A DNA stretch of 64,000 bases from assembly GCF_041260155.1 (NCBI RefSeq), contig NC_091941.1, positions 39,628,747-39,692,746 on the forward strand, given 5' to 3'. The position numbers were made by a program, and so were the translations under genes. The stretch is from Ptychodera flava. Its lineage: Eukaryota > Hemichordata > Enteropneusta > Ptychoderidae. This document shows, piece after piece, positions 24,007 to 37,203 of this stretch. Below the pieces are notes generated by a model that worked only from the letters and a program-made list of their open reading frames with translations, searched no databases and was not told the DNA's origin. How positions within the stretch are numbered: the stretch's first letter is position 1; each line of letters opens with the position of its first letter.

Positions 24007-27000
24007 CTGACCCATGAGTACAAACCTTTCAGCTGAATGTCTCATATATCACATGTATCACAACTATGTTGTTTTCATTAGTATGCCGTCAGTGGCTTGC
24101 CAAGCAAACAATAATATTCCCAAAACTGTCTGGAATGTTGATTGGTCAAGCACAAAGTTGTTATGTGCTCCCACTTGGTAGCTTGACTCTCACAATTTCT
24201 TTTTCTGTGCTATGTGTTTTGATAGAAACATTTCTGCACTGTTCAAAATTTCTGTCTACCGTTCAGTTTATTTAATTTTCTGAATTCTGCCTTGTTTTCA
24301 TTGAGAAGAATTGCATTGAGTCAGCTACCATGATTAATATGATCGATCTCTCCTTACATAAAATACACACAATTCATCCAAGCAACGTACATGCTAGTGT
24401 ATCCATCTGCCAGAGCAAAAGATGTAATAATTTTTTTCAATGTATTTATAAAAATCTTCAATTTAACATAATTTCATGTAATCATCATATGAAAATATCT
24501 AAGAAGTGTCTACTTGCCACTTTTAAAATTCCCAGACTTTGAAATCATCCTTCATTTGATAACCAAGCAGTTTCATTTCCTTTTTCATTAGCAGAATGAA
24601 ATCATTGCAATTAAAAAGTAAATGTTTGAAGCAGGCATATCTTCACAGTTAAAAGTAAACTTTTTTTGCCTTTTCAAACTTTACATTTCTATTTTACAAT
24701 TTGATATCAGTGTATTTACAAAGAATCTTACAAAGAAACAGACATCTAAAGAAATGTAACATAAGGCTGATATTAATTGTACAGATGTTGAGTACAACTT
24801 CTTTTCTGCACACTTGTACAATTACAGAGATTGATGCCTTTGTGTGACTTTCAAATAATAGCTGTAGTTGTGTCTATTCCCCAAGAGTCAAGATATTGTA
24901 TAACCAACTGCAGATTTCATTGAAATATTTCAATAATATCACCAGTATAACTAGATTGAAGATGTATAACTTTTTCCAACATATCTCAGCATCAAACAAT
25001 ACATTTATATCCTGAACAGTCTTCATAAAGCATTCTCTTTTCCTTTCTACAAATAGATATACAGTACTTTTTAAGAACAAATAAAGCTGAAATGAATGAG
25101 TTTGTGCTGAAATTCCCTTGATTTTAGCAACGATATTTTGAAAACTTTCACCTTGGTATTCTCCCATCTCTCTCAGGGACGACATTTACTCACAGAAGCC
25201 AGTAAAAGTTTATGTGAAGTTTGTTGAAAGATGAATTAAAATTATATCTATACTGAGCAGGTCTTCCACACATAATATACAAATTATATAACCCACAATA
25301 GAATTAGCACACAGCAGCCTAACAAAGTTGCATCTGAAAATCTGAAATTAGACATGTTTACTCATTCCTTAGTAATTATACCAGAGCAAGTTTACCTGTA
25401 TTGATCCTTGAAAGTATTTTATTATTAAGGGTAAGGCAATTACGTATAGGCACTTTGAAGCAATGCAAGTAGGCCCTGGCAAGAAGATGCCACTTAACCC
25501 TGTTGTAGTTGACGAAGCAGTATGAACCAGTTTTTCTGATAGATTTTTGGCAGGAAAGATGTTACATTTTACAGCATAAAATGACCATGCTGTCTTTCTG
25601 TCTACTGTTCACTGAATCTAATAAATACAAAATTTTCTCATCATTTTTGGTCACTTTTATTTTTACACAAGACTTTTACACTTGCATGCCATGCTAAAAT
25701 ATGCCGACACAATAGAACATCAAATGTTGATAGTTGAGTTTTAGGCATTCTGGTTTTGAATGAAAATAATAATACTGATAAAAGATATCTTACATTTGCA
25801 GATAAAGTAAAAGATCTCTGAAATAAAGATTTGATGGAAATTTATTAAAGGGTTAAGGGATTAAAAACTACATTTGCAGTGTTAAGTCTTTCACCTATGA
25901 CTGATGCTCTCTACATTCAGTCCTAGCAAGCTATAGTGCCTGTGATCTGATCCAATCTAATTGCATTTAATTTTTGCTAGTAACGACCAGAGTTCCTGTA
26001 GTCCATTTCTCCACTACATCAAGAGCAAACTGGTTTCTCATATCAAACGGTAACTCTGTAATCAACAACTTAAAAACTCTGATCACTTTTGAAGATAAGC
26101 AATATTGATAACTTTGGTTCAGAACTAGAATGAAGTTCTCAGTTGAAATTCAAGGATTCTGTTTAAGGTAGTATGCACCTCAAATTAAAAGTACTAAACT
26201 TTTGCACAAACTTTCCTCAAGGAGGCTTTCAACAATTCCCTTTTACTTAATGACCTTTAGAATTAATCTGAGGTGAATAATGTTTATTATGTTGATCATA
26301 ACACTTTCAATGAAGTTGCAAACATGTGACAAAGGTTCAAATTTACACATTACTGCAATATACAATGAAACACGTGGGCATTTTCAGTTCATATCTGGTT
26401 TTCGGCTGAGGGGGGGGGGGCAATGTTTGAAAGGCTCATTGGGAGAGGGTGCTCAGTGTTTTTTTTAATTATTATTTTGGGGCCTTTAATAAAATTCTTT
26501 GATTGCCGTCAACGAGCAAATGATGAAAACGAACAAAGTGTTTAAGGTTCAAATTTACACATAACTACAATATATGAAACACGTGAGCATTTTCAGTTCA
26601 TATCTGGTGAAAGATATGCGTTCTCCGACAAAAAATGGAACATTTTTTCAATTTGTTTCAACTTAAGTTTAGTCACTATATATTTAAAGACATATGCAAG
26701 ATTCAATGACAATGAACACCTGAAACATGGCAAAATTGTGGGACTCTGGGACCAAACACGGCTCGTCTGATCAGTAGCGTGGCTTTTTTTCATTTGCATA
26801 TAGATTTATGATAATCCGACTTTTATGGTGGATTTCCTGTTTAATATACAATATGCCTCTATACAACACACAAATGCAGATTTATAGGTCTGAGAGTTAT
26901 TAAGGAAACCGGCATCTCTGTATTTCATTCAGACTACTTCAACACCAACTCAGAAAATACCAATCCTTTCAGCCTCAATTAACACTTGGGAAAATATAAT

Positions 27001-28158
27001 TCAAGCTTTCATCATCAAATGAGTCATCAGTTTATTAGGTATTCTTATGTCAACAAGGACATCAAATACTGTTTTAATGAACAGCTGCAAAATATTGTCT
27101 CCTGTAAATGGGTTTTAAATTGATTTTCTGTTTTAGCATTTTGTATATTTGAACAAGTGTAATGTAAATAATGGTCAATCCATTTAAATAATCTTTGTAG
27201 CGAGTTGTCAAAGGTGTTTTCAATTAGCAATGTGGTTACTCATATCATAGCAGAGCAATCAAAGTAAGGCATAAATGACACCTGTGAGTACATTATATTA
27301 TGCTGTTATAGATCATCACTGTTATGGGCTTACAATGATTTTGTGTAGAATTCAGTAACACATAAATGGTGTAGGATATTGAGCACAGTTCAGAACTTAC
27401 TCTGAAACATTACCAATATCATTTATGTAACTGCATTACTGTCCTATGATCATCACCAAACTTTTAAGGTTCATCAAAAAAACTTAGATAATCAGTGAAT
27501 AAATTTTATTACAAATATCTACGTAGATTTGCTGCAGTTTATCTGTTTCATCCAAAATGGTATTTCTTACTAACTTTATGCAGATTCTAGCCAATTTTTG
27601 TAGTTTCACTAAATGTACTTTATTTTCCATTTTTTTCAACTTTTATTTGTAGCAGTATTTCTGTATTGTGGACATCCAGTATCACTTATGACTTTCTATT
27701 CTAATTCTGCTCTCAAGCATTCCACATGTGAATTAGCAATACAAATAACACCATCCTTATTACTTGGAATTACTAGTTGGTGTGCTATATATATGCTGTC
27801 CCTAGATATCTGAAACAAGTTCACAGACTTGAAACAATACAAATGAATTGATACATGATATGAAATGAAAGAAATTAACCAGGAAATACATATTAGCTAT
27901 CCCTTTTGGCAAATTCTTCTCAAGTTCCATACCAAACAGTCTGATTAACATTTAAACTTCACATTTACCTGGTATGACATCTTGATACCAATTTCCAAGA
28001 GAACAGCTTTATTTACAGGAGATCATAGACTGAATAAAATTATAAACTACGAAATAAAAAATCAATACACTAAAAACATCCTTTCCCGGCAATAAAACAT
28101 CAATGATTTTAATCTGATGGCACAAATTACAGTAGACTCAACAATTCAGTATTACTAT

Positions 28159-28298
28159 AAGGTTATTCACAAAATACCAGGATTTATGTCCAAGTACATT
28201 GTGCAGCGGAGATATTGTCTGAGACACGTAGCGTCAATGACAATACCGAAGCGTACTATGTATGAGGACATAAATCCCGGTATTTTGAGAATAACCTT
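28159..28298. mobile_element. Hairpin MITE AAGGTTATTC...GAATAACCTT
   Basis: Arms of about 33 bp (28159-28191 and 28266-28298) pair: AAGGTTATTC...AAAATACC.GGATTTATGTCC against its complement. The loop is about 75 nt and non-coding. Confidence 0.8.
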
Positions 28299-28748
28299 AT
28301 TATTATACACTTTTTAAGTCCAACTTTACCAGAAAAAAGTCGAAATTAAGGCGTTTTTTGGATGCCTGTCGCGCACTGCTCTGAGCGATCGCGAGCAGAC
28401 CGGGAATGCTTTCAGCATGTCTGCTACACAGAACAAAAGCTCAACCCGCGACACGCAGTGCACGTTGTAGAAATTTTACGTCAGCAGCATAATTTCACAT
28501 AATCGTTTTGGACTGACCATGATTTTACTTTGTGAAGTACTCAATGTTAAGAAGTACATAATTTTGTAAAAAATGTAAAATTTTCTTATTTTTCCTAGTG
28601 TTGATGTAAAGGTATTTTGAGGTCAAAGGTCAAATAGCGTCCAATAACACCTAAAGTTATTGTACTCCGCGTCCTCTGATACCCAAAACTTACTGTAGGA
28701 CGAAACTCCATAGGTTACAGACGCAGGTGTATAATAATAAAGGTTATT
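28290..28748. mobile_element. Second inverted-repeat element abutting the hairpin
   Basis: AATAACCTTATTATTATACAC (28290-28310) is the complement of GTGTATAATAATAAAGGTTA plus TT (28727-28748), apart from one extra A. It encloses about 415 bp with a GC-richer core and no ORF. It shares its left end with the right arm of the 28159 hairpin, so one element may have inserted beside or within a copy of the other. Confidence 0.6.
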
Positions 28749-30529
28749 GACTGAACATGAACACTGTACGTTGAATAAATTCGCGGGGTTTTGAGATTTC
28801 TATCAGGAACCAGTGCATGACAAAAATTAAGAGACCAAGTACTTTTTCAACCAATGGTACTAGACTGAAACTTGACTTATCTCGGGAAATACAACACACA
28901 TCTTTGATGTACAATTTGGCTAAAGGCAATGTGGTGTGTTATCAGGTGCAAAATGTATTTTCTGATGGCAGTGTCATTACCATTGATTGAGATAAAATCA
29001 ATGTTTCAGGACGAGGCTGATAATTGAGTCCATTAAAAAGCTCCATTGAGATGAATCAGGTGTACTGTGTATCTTGAGATTTCTGAATTACATGTACTTA
29101 TCCTGACCATACCTTTACGGATGTAAATGTATCACAGTCTGTGTATACAACGATGCACACCAAAGTACAGTGTGTGAAAAGCTTAAGCTTACAAGATAGC
29201 CAGATTGCCTGTGTTATGTGTTATTGTGACAAAACTGCATAGAGGAAGATCTTACCCATTGGTATTTTGTTTTGGATAAAAGTGACCAGTAGATGTGTCT
29301 TTGAAAAAGATCAGTAATACATTTGTTAACAGATAATTTGCCATTACTGAATTATGTTTGGTAATTGCTATTGATTAAACCCTGCAAAAAGTCTGTCTTT
29401 ATGTATAGTCTTATAATGAAAGCACACCAATCAATTATATCAACAACAGATATTTTCTAAAACTGGCCTTTCATTCTGAGATTGCAAATAATTAAAACTT
29501 TGGTCGAGATACCAAACTGTTCCCGTGATCATTCATAAATCATTCTCATAGATAATTCACGTACAAATCTCAGATGACTACATACATGTAACTGCCACTT
29601 CCTCTGCTAAGTTACAATGTTAGACAGTTATAAAATACAATTTGCAAGTCACCTTAGCTCAACTGTTTCTTTCATCTTCATTTCCACACAAACTTTTCCA
29701 CAGTGCAAAATATGGACATTTAAAGTGACTGCATTAGACATCAGCAGACTCCAACAATTGTGTATACTGGGCCACAGTCCTTCAATCTATCATATGTGGT
29801 TGAGGGATTGAGGCTACAGGCAGAGCAACACCTTTATCCCTGTATAGCTAATAATTATAATATTGCAGCTTGTATTCACTTCAAATGAGGTAAAGTCAAC
29901 ATAAAAGCATTTTGTCATACTGTATCATGTAAAATTGAACTCTGTAATTCATACTGTAATATGGCAACTTACTGAACAGTCAATGACAATAAAACTCTGC
30001 TGATCAAAAAGTACAATAGATGATGTAAATCTCATCAGGTATCTTCAACACCAATATAATGTGATGTTGAATCTGCAACTATACTTTCTCATTACATCAA
30101 GTTAGACTTTATGTATGGTTCAATGATCATATACTTTGCGTACCTGTGAGCTGGAAGAAATTGTTCAATTTGGTTGACAGTCTGTCTGAATGCATTACCC
30201 AAATGAATTGATATAGACAATTTTATTATAATATGCTTGAATGCAGAGTGCATGTTACTATGTCAACATATTTCAACCAACATTACCAGCCATGTAGATG
30301 GCTGTGAATTATGTTCTTATGTTTGACACTTGTAAATACTGAGATGAAACATACTCATCAACTCAACACACTTCTGAAGACCAGTTTAATGATCAGATGT
30401 ATTCATTGCTTTGATTGACTTAATAGTGTGTGATGTGAGTTTGTGTATGAGAGTGATTCATGAACACTATGGTGACAGCAAGTTGAGAGATCAAAGTCAG
30501 AAAATGACATGTATAAAAACTTAGCTCAG

Positions 30530-30912
30530 TAAGGGGCGACGTCAAAAGATCGATGTTTGAAAAAAAACTTAATTGCTTAAGTTTGGGGGTGGGGGTTTTT
30601 GGCCCAAATTAATTTCTGTGCAGTCAAAAACGATTTAACGTCTTTATGGCAAATTTTACGTTTCAAGCTGATTTTTGTACGCTAAAACCGATCCAGTCAC
30701 CTGTATTTTGTTACTTTATGATGGTTTTCAATTTTTATTTAATTCAGTGGTACATTGGTATGTCGTTTGAAAGAATTAGTACAGGGTATGAGTCCGCAAT
30801 GTTTTCCAATTTTAGGTCAGTTAAGTTAGAAGGGGGGGTGGGGGGGGTCTGAGGCCAAACTTAAGCAATTAAGTTAGATTTATTATATTGAACTTTTGAT
30901 GTTGTCCCTAAT
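30530..30912. mobile_element. MITE with long inverted ends (AGGGRCRACRTCAAAAG)
   Basis: The left end AGGGGCGACGTCAAAAGATC is mirrored by ACTTTTGATGTTGTCCCTAA. Inside, AACTTAATTGCTTAAGTTTG plus a G-run is mirrored by a G-run plus CCAAACTTAAGCAATTAAGT. The arms are 60-70 bp and imperfect, and the interior is non-coding. Confidence 0.75.
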
Positions 30913-31558
30913 ACTGAACCATTCTTTTTTTAAGGGGTGGGGATTTAGCTGAGCAGTTTTGACTGTTATGTCTTCACTACATGGCCTGAGGTGCAGTATA
31001 TTGTGAGTCAAAACCTAACTGAGCATTCACTGAATTATCTTCAAAACAAGACCAATGATGCTTGACCTGCATCATGTGGCGATAACAATGGTACTACTGG
31101 GGTTCTACCCAAAGCCTCTTGTAAGCAGGGATATCGTTTAGAAATGCATGTTGGCATCAAAGCACATGATGAAACCATTGTAAAGTTCAATTCATTGACA
31201 GATGCAACTGGGAGTACAGAAACCCATGCAGCCATGTGGAAAAGCAAAGTGTTGTGCACAATGCATGCTGATTAAAACCTTAGAAATGATGACTTAGATA
31301 GTAAATCTTTGGAGAATAAGCAACACTAATACTCTGTCATGTGAAACATAAATCCACAGACTGTTTTTTAAACACATGGGACAAAACTAACACACGCATT
31401 TCATTCAAACATGAAGTCATTACTTGAAATCATTGAAACCAATACAACAATGCTGACACTTTCACACAATGAGCATAATTCCTCTGACAATATATCTCAT
31501 ATCATTTTAATGACTGAATTCCATTTTCCTATAAATTGATGTTCAATACAGATAGTTT

Positions 31559-31812
31559 TTAACCCTTTTGAATGCTGTAATTTTCCTCCACCAAAATTTC
31601 AGTGTAACATTTTATCAAATCGTACACGTTATGAATTTTTCTGCAAGTTTTTGATAATTTTGCACCAAATGGACATAACATTTCAATGGCTGCAATTTTG
31701 ACCAAAATTTTGAGAAAAATCCGAAAAAACTTGCCTAGATCTGAAAAAAGTTGCTGGCTAAGTCATATTCTATAATGGCAACAAAAGTTGACTTTGGCAC
31801 TCAAAGGGTTAA
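31559..31812. mobile_element. TTAA-flanked MITE, relative of the one at 1592
   Basis: Begins TTAACCCTTTTGAATGC and ends GGCACTCAAAGGGTTAA. Internal phrases (ATTTTTCTGYAA, TTTTGCACCAAAT) match the 1592-1808 copy. Confidence 0.7.
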
Positions 31813-32448
31813 AGAATTGTGCATGTTTATGTCTGGCAGATAAATAATTGCTTCACAAAAATTTTGATTATTGATATGGTCACCAACACTTTACTGACAC
31901 TTGAATCTCAATTAGACACACGAATCTATTAAATTAGGGAAAAGTGCAAAGTCCACCCAAAATCGAAGAAATTACCGCATAATAATTGGTGGTTACCAAC
32001 TTCAATTTTGTTGCACACATATCAGTTTAATCAACCATTCACCACCGGAACCTCCAATGGGGGTATCGACCACTGATGGAATATTTAAACTTTCATCTCT
32101 CTCGTGAGACTGAAACAGGAGTTTAAAGAATCACAATTTTAGTCAAATTTTGGGATTTTTATCACATAATTTGTATACCACCATATTCCTGAAATCGTTG
32201 AGAACCTGGAGCCCAAAAATCACGCCGCTCTTCGACCTATAGCAAGAACGGGGCAAAATAAGAAATGAGATTACAATATTGCAAGTCGAAAAGATTTTAC
32301 TATATAGGAGTAACAAGTGTAGCAAAGTCAGAAGAGCACTGTGTGTTTGCCAGTGACAATATATGGACTAAACAACAGCTTCTTGTCTCAAGTGTAGCTC
32401 ACTGTGGTGTGCTTCCTTGACTTTAACAAAGATTACAAACCTAAGTCT

Positions 32449-33992
32449 GTAAACATAGGGCCATAGTCCCTGAAGCTACTATAGACATGGATACAAAATT
32501 AAGTATTTCCTGACTGTATGAAATTATCTCACTAAGGTCATCCTAGGGACATATAAACCAAATATTAAAGCTGTCTAACCAGTGGTTTTGAAAAAAAAAA
32601 AAAGCGACTCAACAGTTGACAGAGCTCTGCTGTGTTATGTAGAGAATAACCTTTTGTGACACATGTATTGATGAAGAAGGTGGATATCTTTGATAGCTCA
32701 TTTCAGGATGGCCTGACCAAAAATGGAAAAAAATTCCGTAAAAATACAGATTTGCATATTTCATCAGACTATATTAGTCTGTAATAGCAAATAACGAGAG
32801 TTAATTACATTCTAATTAAAGTAAACAAAACTTGCTTAAATCAAGATTTACGTCATAAAATAACAGCATATTGTCAGGTTGAATCTTGAGTTGGTTATCT
32901 TTTAATATCAGTATTTTCATCCTATTAACCAAGCACATTTTAACTTTCAAATTAACATTGTAAGTAAGTTCTGTTGAATAAGTTGAGACTGTACGTACTC
33001 AGAGAAAGCACACTGAAGAGACAAATGTTTGAAACTTAAGAAGTTCAAGGTCATCAAAAGCATTATAAGGAATCATGTTACACTTTCATTGCACTGTTTA
33101 CACAGATTGCACAATTGCTATAAATAGCACATGAGGAATCTTACAGCCCAGCTTTACCATAAAAACCCTATCACTTTGACCACTCTTTTAATTGACCACT
33201 CTATTTTTTTCCTCAAAAAGTAATTTTATTTTATCCTTACCAAGTCAACCATAAATGGAAATTAGAACTTTCTCTATCTTTATTTATTTGACCACCCTAT
33301 CATGACAAACTATTATGAGCAATTTCTTTTAGATAACATAAATGGTGGTTCAGAATATGTCAAAGTTGGGATTCAGAAAAGTTGCCTTTACATGTTTTAA
33401 TCCTCAATTCACTATGAACTGTCAAAAAAAGTTGAACTTTCTGATAATTCCACACTAAAATTATTTTGGCTTTGATGATTTCCTAATTAATTCAATTATT
33501 AAAATCATATTATTATTTTTTTTTTCTGGGTGAATTGATAGGGTTTATACAGTACAAGAATTACATACAATGTAAGTCAAACTTTGACCAAAAATGACAA
33601 AAAAAATTCCTTAAAAATACACATTTGCATATTTCATCACAATTTGAACAAATCAAAGTTGGGTTATCCCTAGGGACCTGTATACCAAATAACAAAGCTG
33701 TCTGACCAGCGGTTATGAAGAAGAAGATTTTTTACCAAAAACACCTTTTTTGGCATTAATTTGCCTATTTTCAACAATATCAAAAATTAAAAAAAATAGT
33801 TTCTCAAAATCATATTTTTCATCTACACAACAAATATCAAATCAGTAAGTACTGCGGTTCTCAAGATATTTGAGTGGACGGACGCCTCACAAACGGACAT
33901 ACATACATACATACATACAGACTGACGACAGACGCCGGACGGATACCCATCCCAATAGCTTCTATAGACTATAGTCTATAGTAGCTAAAAAT
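32449..33992 (-). mobile_element. Inverted, expanded copy of the TAGCTACTATAG element
   Basis: Reading the minus strand from 33992, it starts TTTTTAGCTACTATAGAC, carries the (GTAT)n run, and ends near 32449 with the same GTAGCTTCAGGGAC end as 12199-12824. It is about 900 bp longer. The motif of GACCAAAAATG, a run of A, ATTCC and TTTGCATATTTCATCA occurs at both 32712 and 33578, so extra DNA lies between (about 32785-33575). Confidence 0.6.
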
Positions 33993-35354
33993 ATACCCTG
34001 GAACCGAACTTGTGCATTCTTGTACACAAGATTATCATTGAATGTTCCTGTTAAAAGGGTCCATATACTCAATGTCTTTAAAATTCGGGGACTTTCAAGG
34101 ATGTTTTCAGCAATTTTCAAGGACATTTTAACATCTAAAATATCATTTTCCAGAATTCATTTCACAATATAACATTATTACATCATTTTACACATTATTA
34201 TCGTGACTGATCATCTTGTCATTTTTGATAATTGTGGATTAATTATCAATTTTCCACAACTCCATTTCATTTTCAAGGACTTTTCCATCACTTTCAAGAC
34301 GGCTGTAATATTCAAAGACTTTCCAGGAGTGTACAGAGCCTGCCTGTATGACTGAGCATCAAGACATGGATGTACAGTCCCTTTAGGGATTCTATAGGCT
34401 TTGATACAAAAATGGCATCAGTACTGGTGATGAGCAATATGGTTAATATGCTATGTCAGATATTAAGTATTGGTATGTTTAGTATATCCTTCACATCCTG
34501 AACCAGTGAGAGGCTGTGAGGTCTGGATTTGACAGACAAAATCTACCACACCCCAAAAAGAGACAGGAAAATATGGTGCAAAATTGAAGTGATGATGTCA
34601 AAATATTTGGAACTGACACAGACTATCATGGGTTGTACTTTCTTCTCTTGGACAAAGTATCTTTGAAACTTACAGATCAAACATCAGGTATCCTATTCTG
34701 ATAATTCCCTGCTCTATCTTCCACCATGGTGGACTAAAATTATTATTGTTGATCTTTTACTGTATCTTTTCTAAACTCAGCACCACCATCCTATAAAAAG
34801 CCTCAAGACTAATAATTTGCACATGAAAATACAAATGTTGTTAGACTGGATAAGTATCAACTCTTGCATATTTTCTTGCGCTAGTATAATTGGAAGTCCT
34901 GGTAAATATCAGTACAAGTTGATAGCGAGTGAGTGCATTGCAACAGTGTGACGTCAAATACGCATGCCCTGTTGACATGGTGATTCTCAATGTAAACAAA
35001 CAAAATAACTGCCACATTCTTCTGCAATCTGTTTATCAAAATCAGAAGAGTTCTGGAAGTACACGATTAATTAATGATGAGCAATGTTGCTTGACTGTAT
35101 ACATTTCTCTACAAGTGAGTTTAACTTGAGTCCAGTAATCTGTACTAATGGTGTTCAGTACGATGAGAGGGTATGGGTTTGTGTCACTGTGTGTTGTTAG
35201 GTTTACTGCAGTAATGATGTTGTACAGCTAAAGAATGAATTCTGTTTACATATTCTAATATTTATGTATGTAGATAAGTAAAAGAACAGACCTAAAAATA
35301 AAGATTTCCTGCTTGTTTGTATATTCTTGGCACGGGTTTTTAAAAAAATCTGTT

Positions 35355-35495
35355 ATTACCAAATATCACTAATTCCTTGCATCATGTCAGCATTTGTGTC
35401 ACTTGTTCTACAGAAGACACTAGAGTTGTTTTGTGTCTGATGCAGCACAAATGACACTCATGCTGATATGACACAGGAACAGGTGATATTTGGTA
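35355..35495. mobile_element. Hairpin MITE TTACCAAATATCAC...GTGATATTTGGTAA
   Basis: The perfect 14-bp ends are followed by further imperfect pairing (CATGTCAGCATTTGTGTCA against TGACACTCATGCTGATATG). Non-coding. Confidence 0.65.
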
Positions 35496-37156
35496 ACATT
35501 CTCTAATTATCTTCATCAAGAATGAGTAACATTGCTGTCATGAAATGGAATGGAATCTTCTTGTGAAGAATTGAAAACCTTGGACAGTCAATGCATACTA
35601 CACATAAAGAACATGTTGTAAAACTGATCAGGCTCTCTTGTATTAAATATAATCACCAAATTTATCACAAACAAAGACTGTGCACATTTTGAAGTAAGAA
35701 AACAACTTAATAAAATGAGAAGGTACAATTATGAAAGTGGACTAAAATAGCTTTTCCTACAGAAGAAAACAATAAATAGGTAAATAAATCAGTTTTTTGA
35801 ATGTCAACATATTACAAGATGCTAGGGTACTACACAAGACATGTAACTATATTTTGTTAATGTGATATTTTAAAGTATCCTTCCAGACCACTTCTTAGAT
35901 TATGCCTGAAAACCCTACATCATTGCTCACAGGTTTAGCTTCAGTATGGAAAACATTTGAATTAAATGGAATGGTCATGGTAAAATGGTCACTAGCTCTG
36001 TAAATGTTCAATACACTATTTTTCAAACTATGATTGACATGAAGAACATTATCACTTTTTGTTGATTCTTCCAGGGTTTGGAATTTATACAAGTGATAAA
36101 TGGCTTTGCTACCAGTACAAATATTAATAAAGCTCAAAAAAACTGACTAAATTTATCAGGACAAGTTTATATTTGCAAGTACCACTACTCTGTCTTGCTA
36201 TGGGTTCTTACAGTCACTTAACAAAACTGTAAAACTGTTGTCTAAATGTCATCAGTTTTCTAATTTTCTGATTCAAGCTTGAAATGACTCAAACAAAAGT
36301 ATATTTACTCCTGTTAGGCCAAAGTATTAAAGTATATTCTTTGTTTTGCATTGGAAAAAAATGTGTGTCTTTCTTTCCTGAAAAACTCCACTAAACCTAA
36401 ATGCCCAGATGTAAAACAAAGAATTTATATACTTTGTGATGCATTTCAAGTATAATTTACATTCTGAGCCAACTGTTGCATTGATTTTTGGTAATTGAAA
36501 TGTACTTCTATATGCAATGAATAGCAAATCATAACACCAAGATTTTCAAAGGATAGACTTTCCCCTTTCAGTAAGTGTCCATAATTGTATTGTTATCCTA
36601 CATCGGTATTTTGTGACAAAGGTGACTAAATCACATCAATTTTACCAGTATTTACCGCTTCTTAAAATTATTTCTACAAAATACCTTAATATCTGTGAGT
36701 TGTCAGTCACATGTTTTCCTAAAAATTACACTTATCAAAACTTACTTTTTACATCAGTAGTAATAATTTCAGTAATTTGGTTGACACACAAATTTGTATT
36801 TCTTGTTTGAGAATGAGCATGAGACACGACAAAAAACATTGTGGCTAATATCTTGTACATAGACCACTTCTTTGGTTTTTAATCATAGAGACACTGCTTT
36901 AGGCAAATTAAATTCAGTCACATGACAGAACAGATCAAGATGACATCTTTTCAACTATCAAACATCTTCAAATGCAGCATAGCTTCATCAGTGCAGTTCA
37001 AATTAATGGAAGGATATATTTTTTCACTAGTTCTTTGTTTGGACATTTTTCTCCTTTTCAATTTGAGTATCAAATTGTATACATAGTACACATTAAAATA
37101 TAGAAAAAAAAATAACATATTTACATTATTGCCAACATTACAACAAATAAATAGTG

Positions 37157-37162
37157 TTTATT
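37157..37162 (-). terminator. Poly(A) signal of the PH-domain gene
   Basis: AATAAA on the minus strand, about 42 nt past the stop codon at 37204-37206. Confidence 0.5.
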
Positions 37163-37203
37163 ATTTGTTTGTTTTTTTCTTTCCATTGTCTTTGGTCAAA
37201 ACA

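Larger units (their letters stand above)
24007..37203. other. 13-kb region without a supported gene
   Basis: It lies between the 3' ends of MOCS3 and the PH-domain gene, so the genes converge here. ORFs are short and without recognisable domains. It holds the inverted-repeat elements listed separately, plus a direct repeat of about 70 bp (26330-26402 and 26543-26612, sharing AAACACGTG and TTTTCAGTTCATATCTGG). Confidence 0.6.

Noticed and set aside
24874..25185. 103-codon minus-strand ORF near the MOCS3 3' end
   Set aside because: No domain, AT-rich codon use like the surrounding non-coding DNA, and no splice partner.
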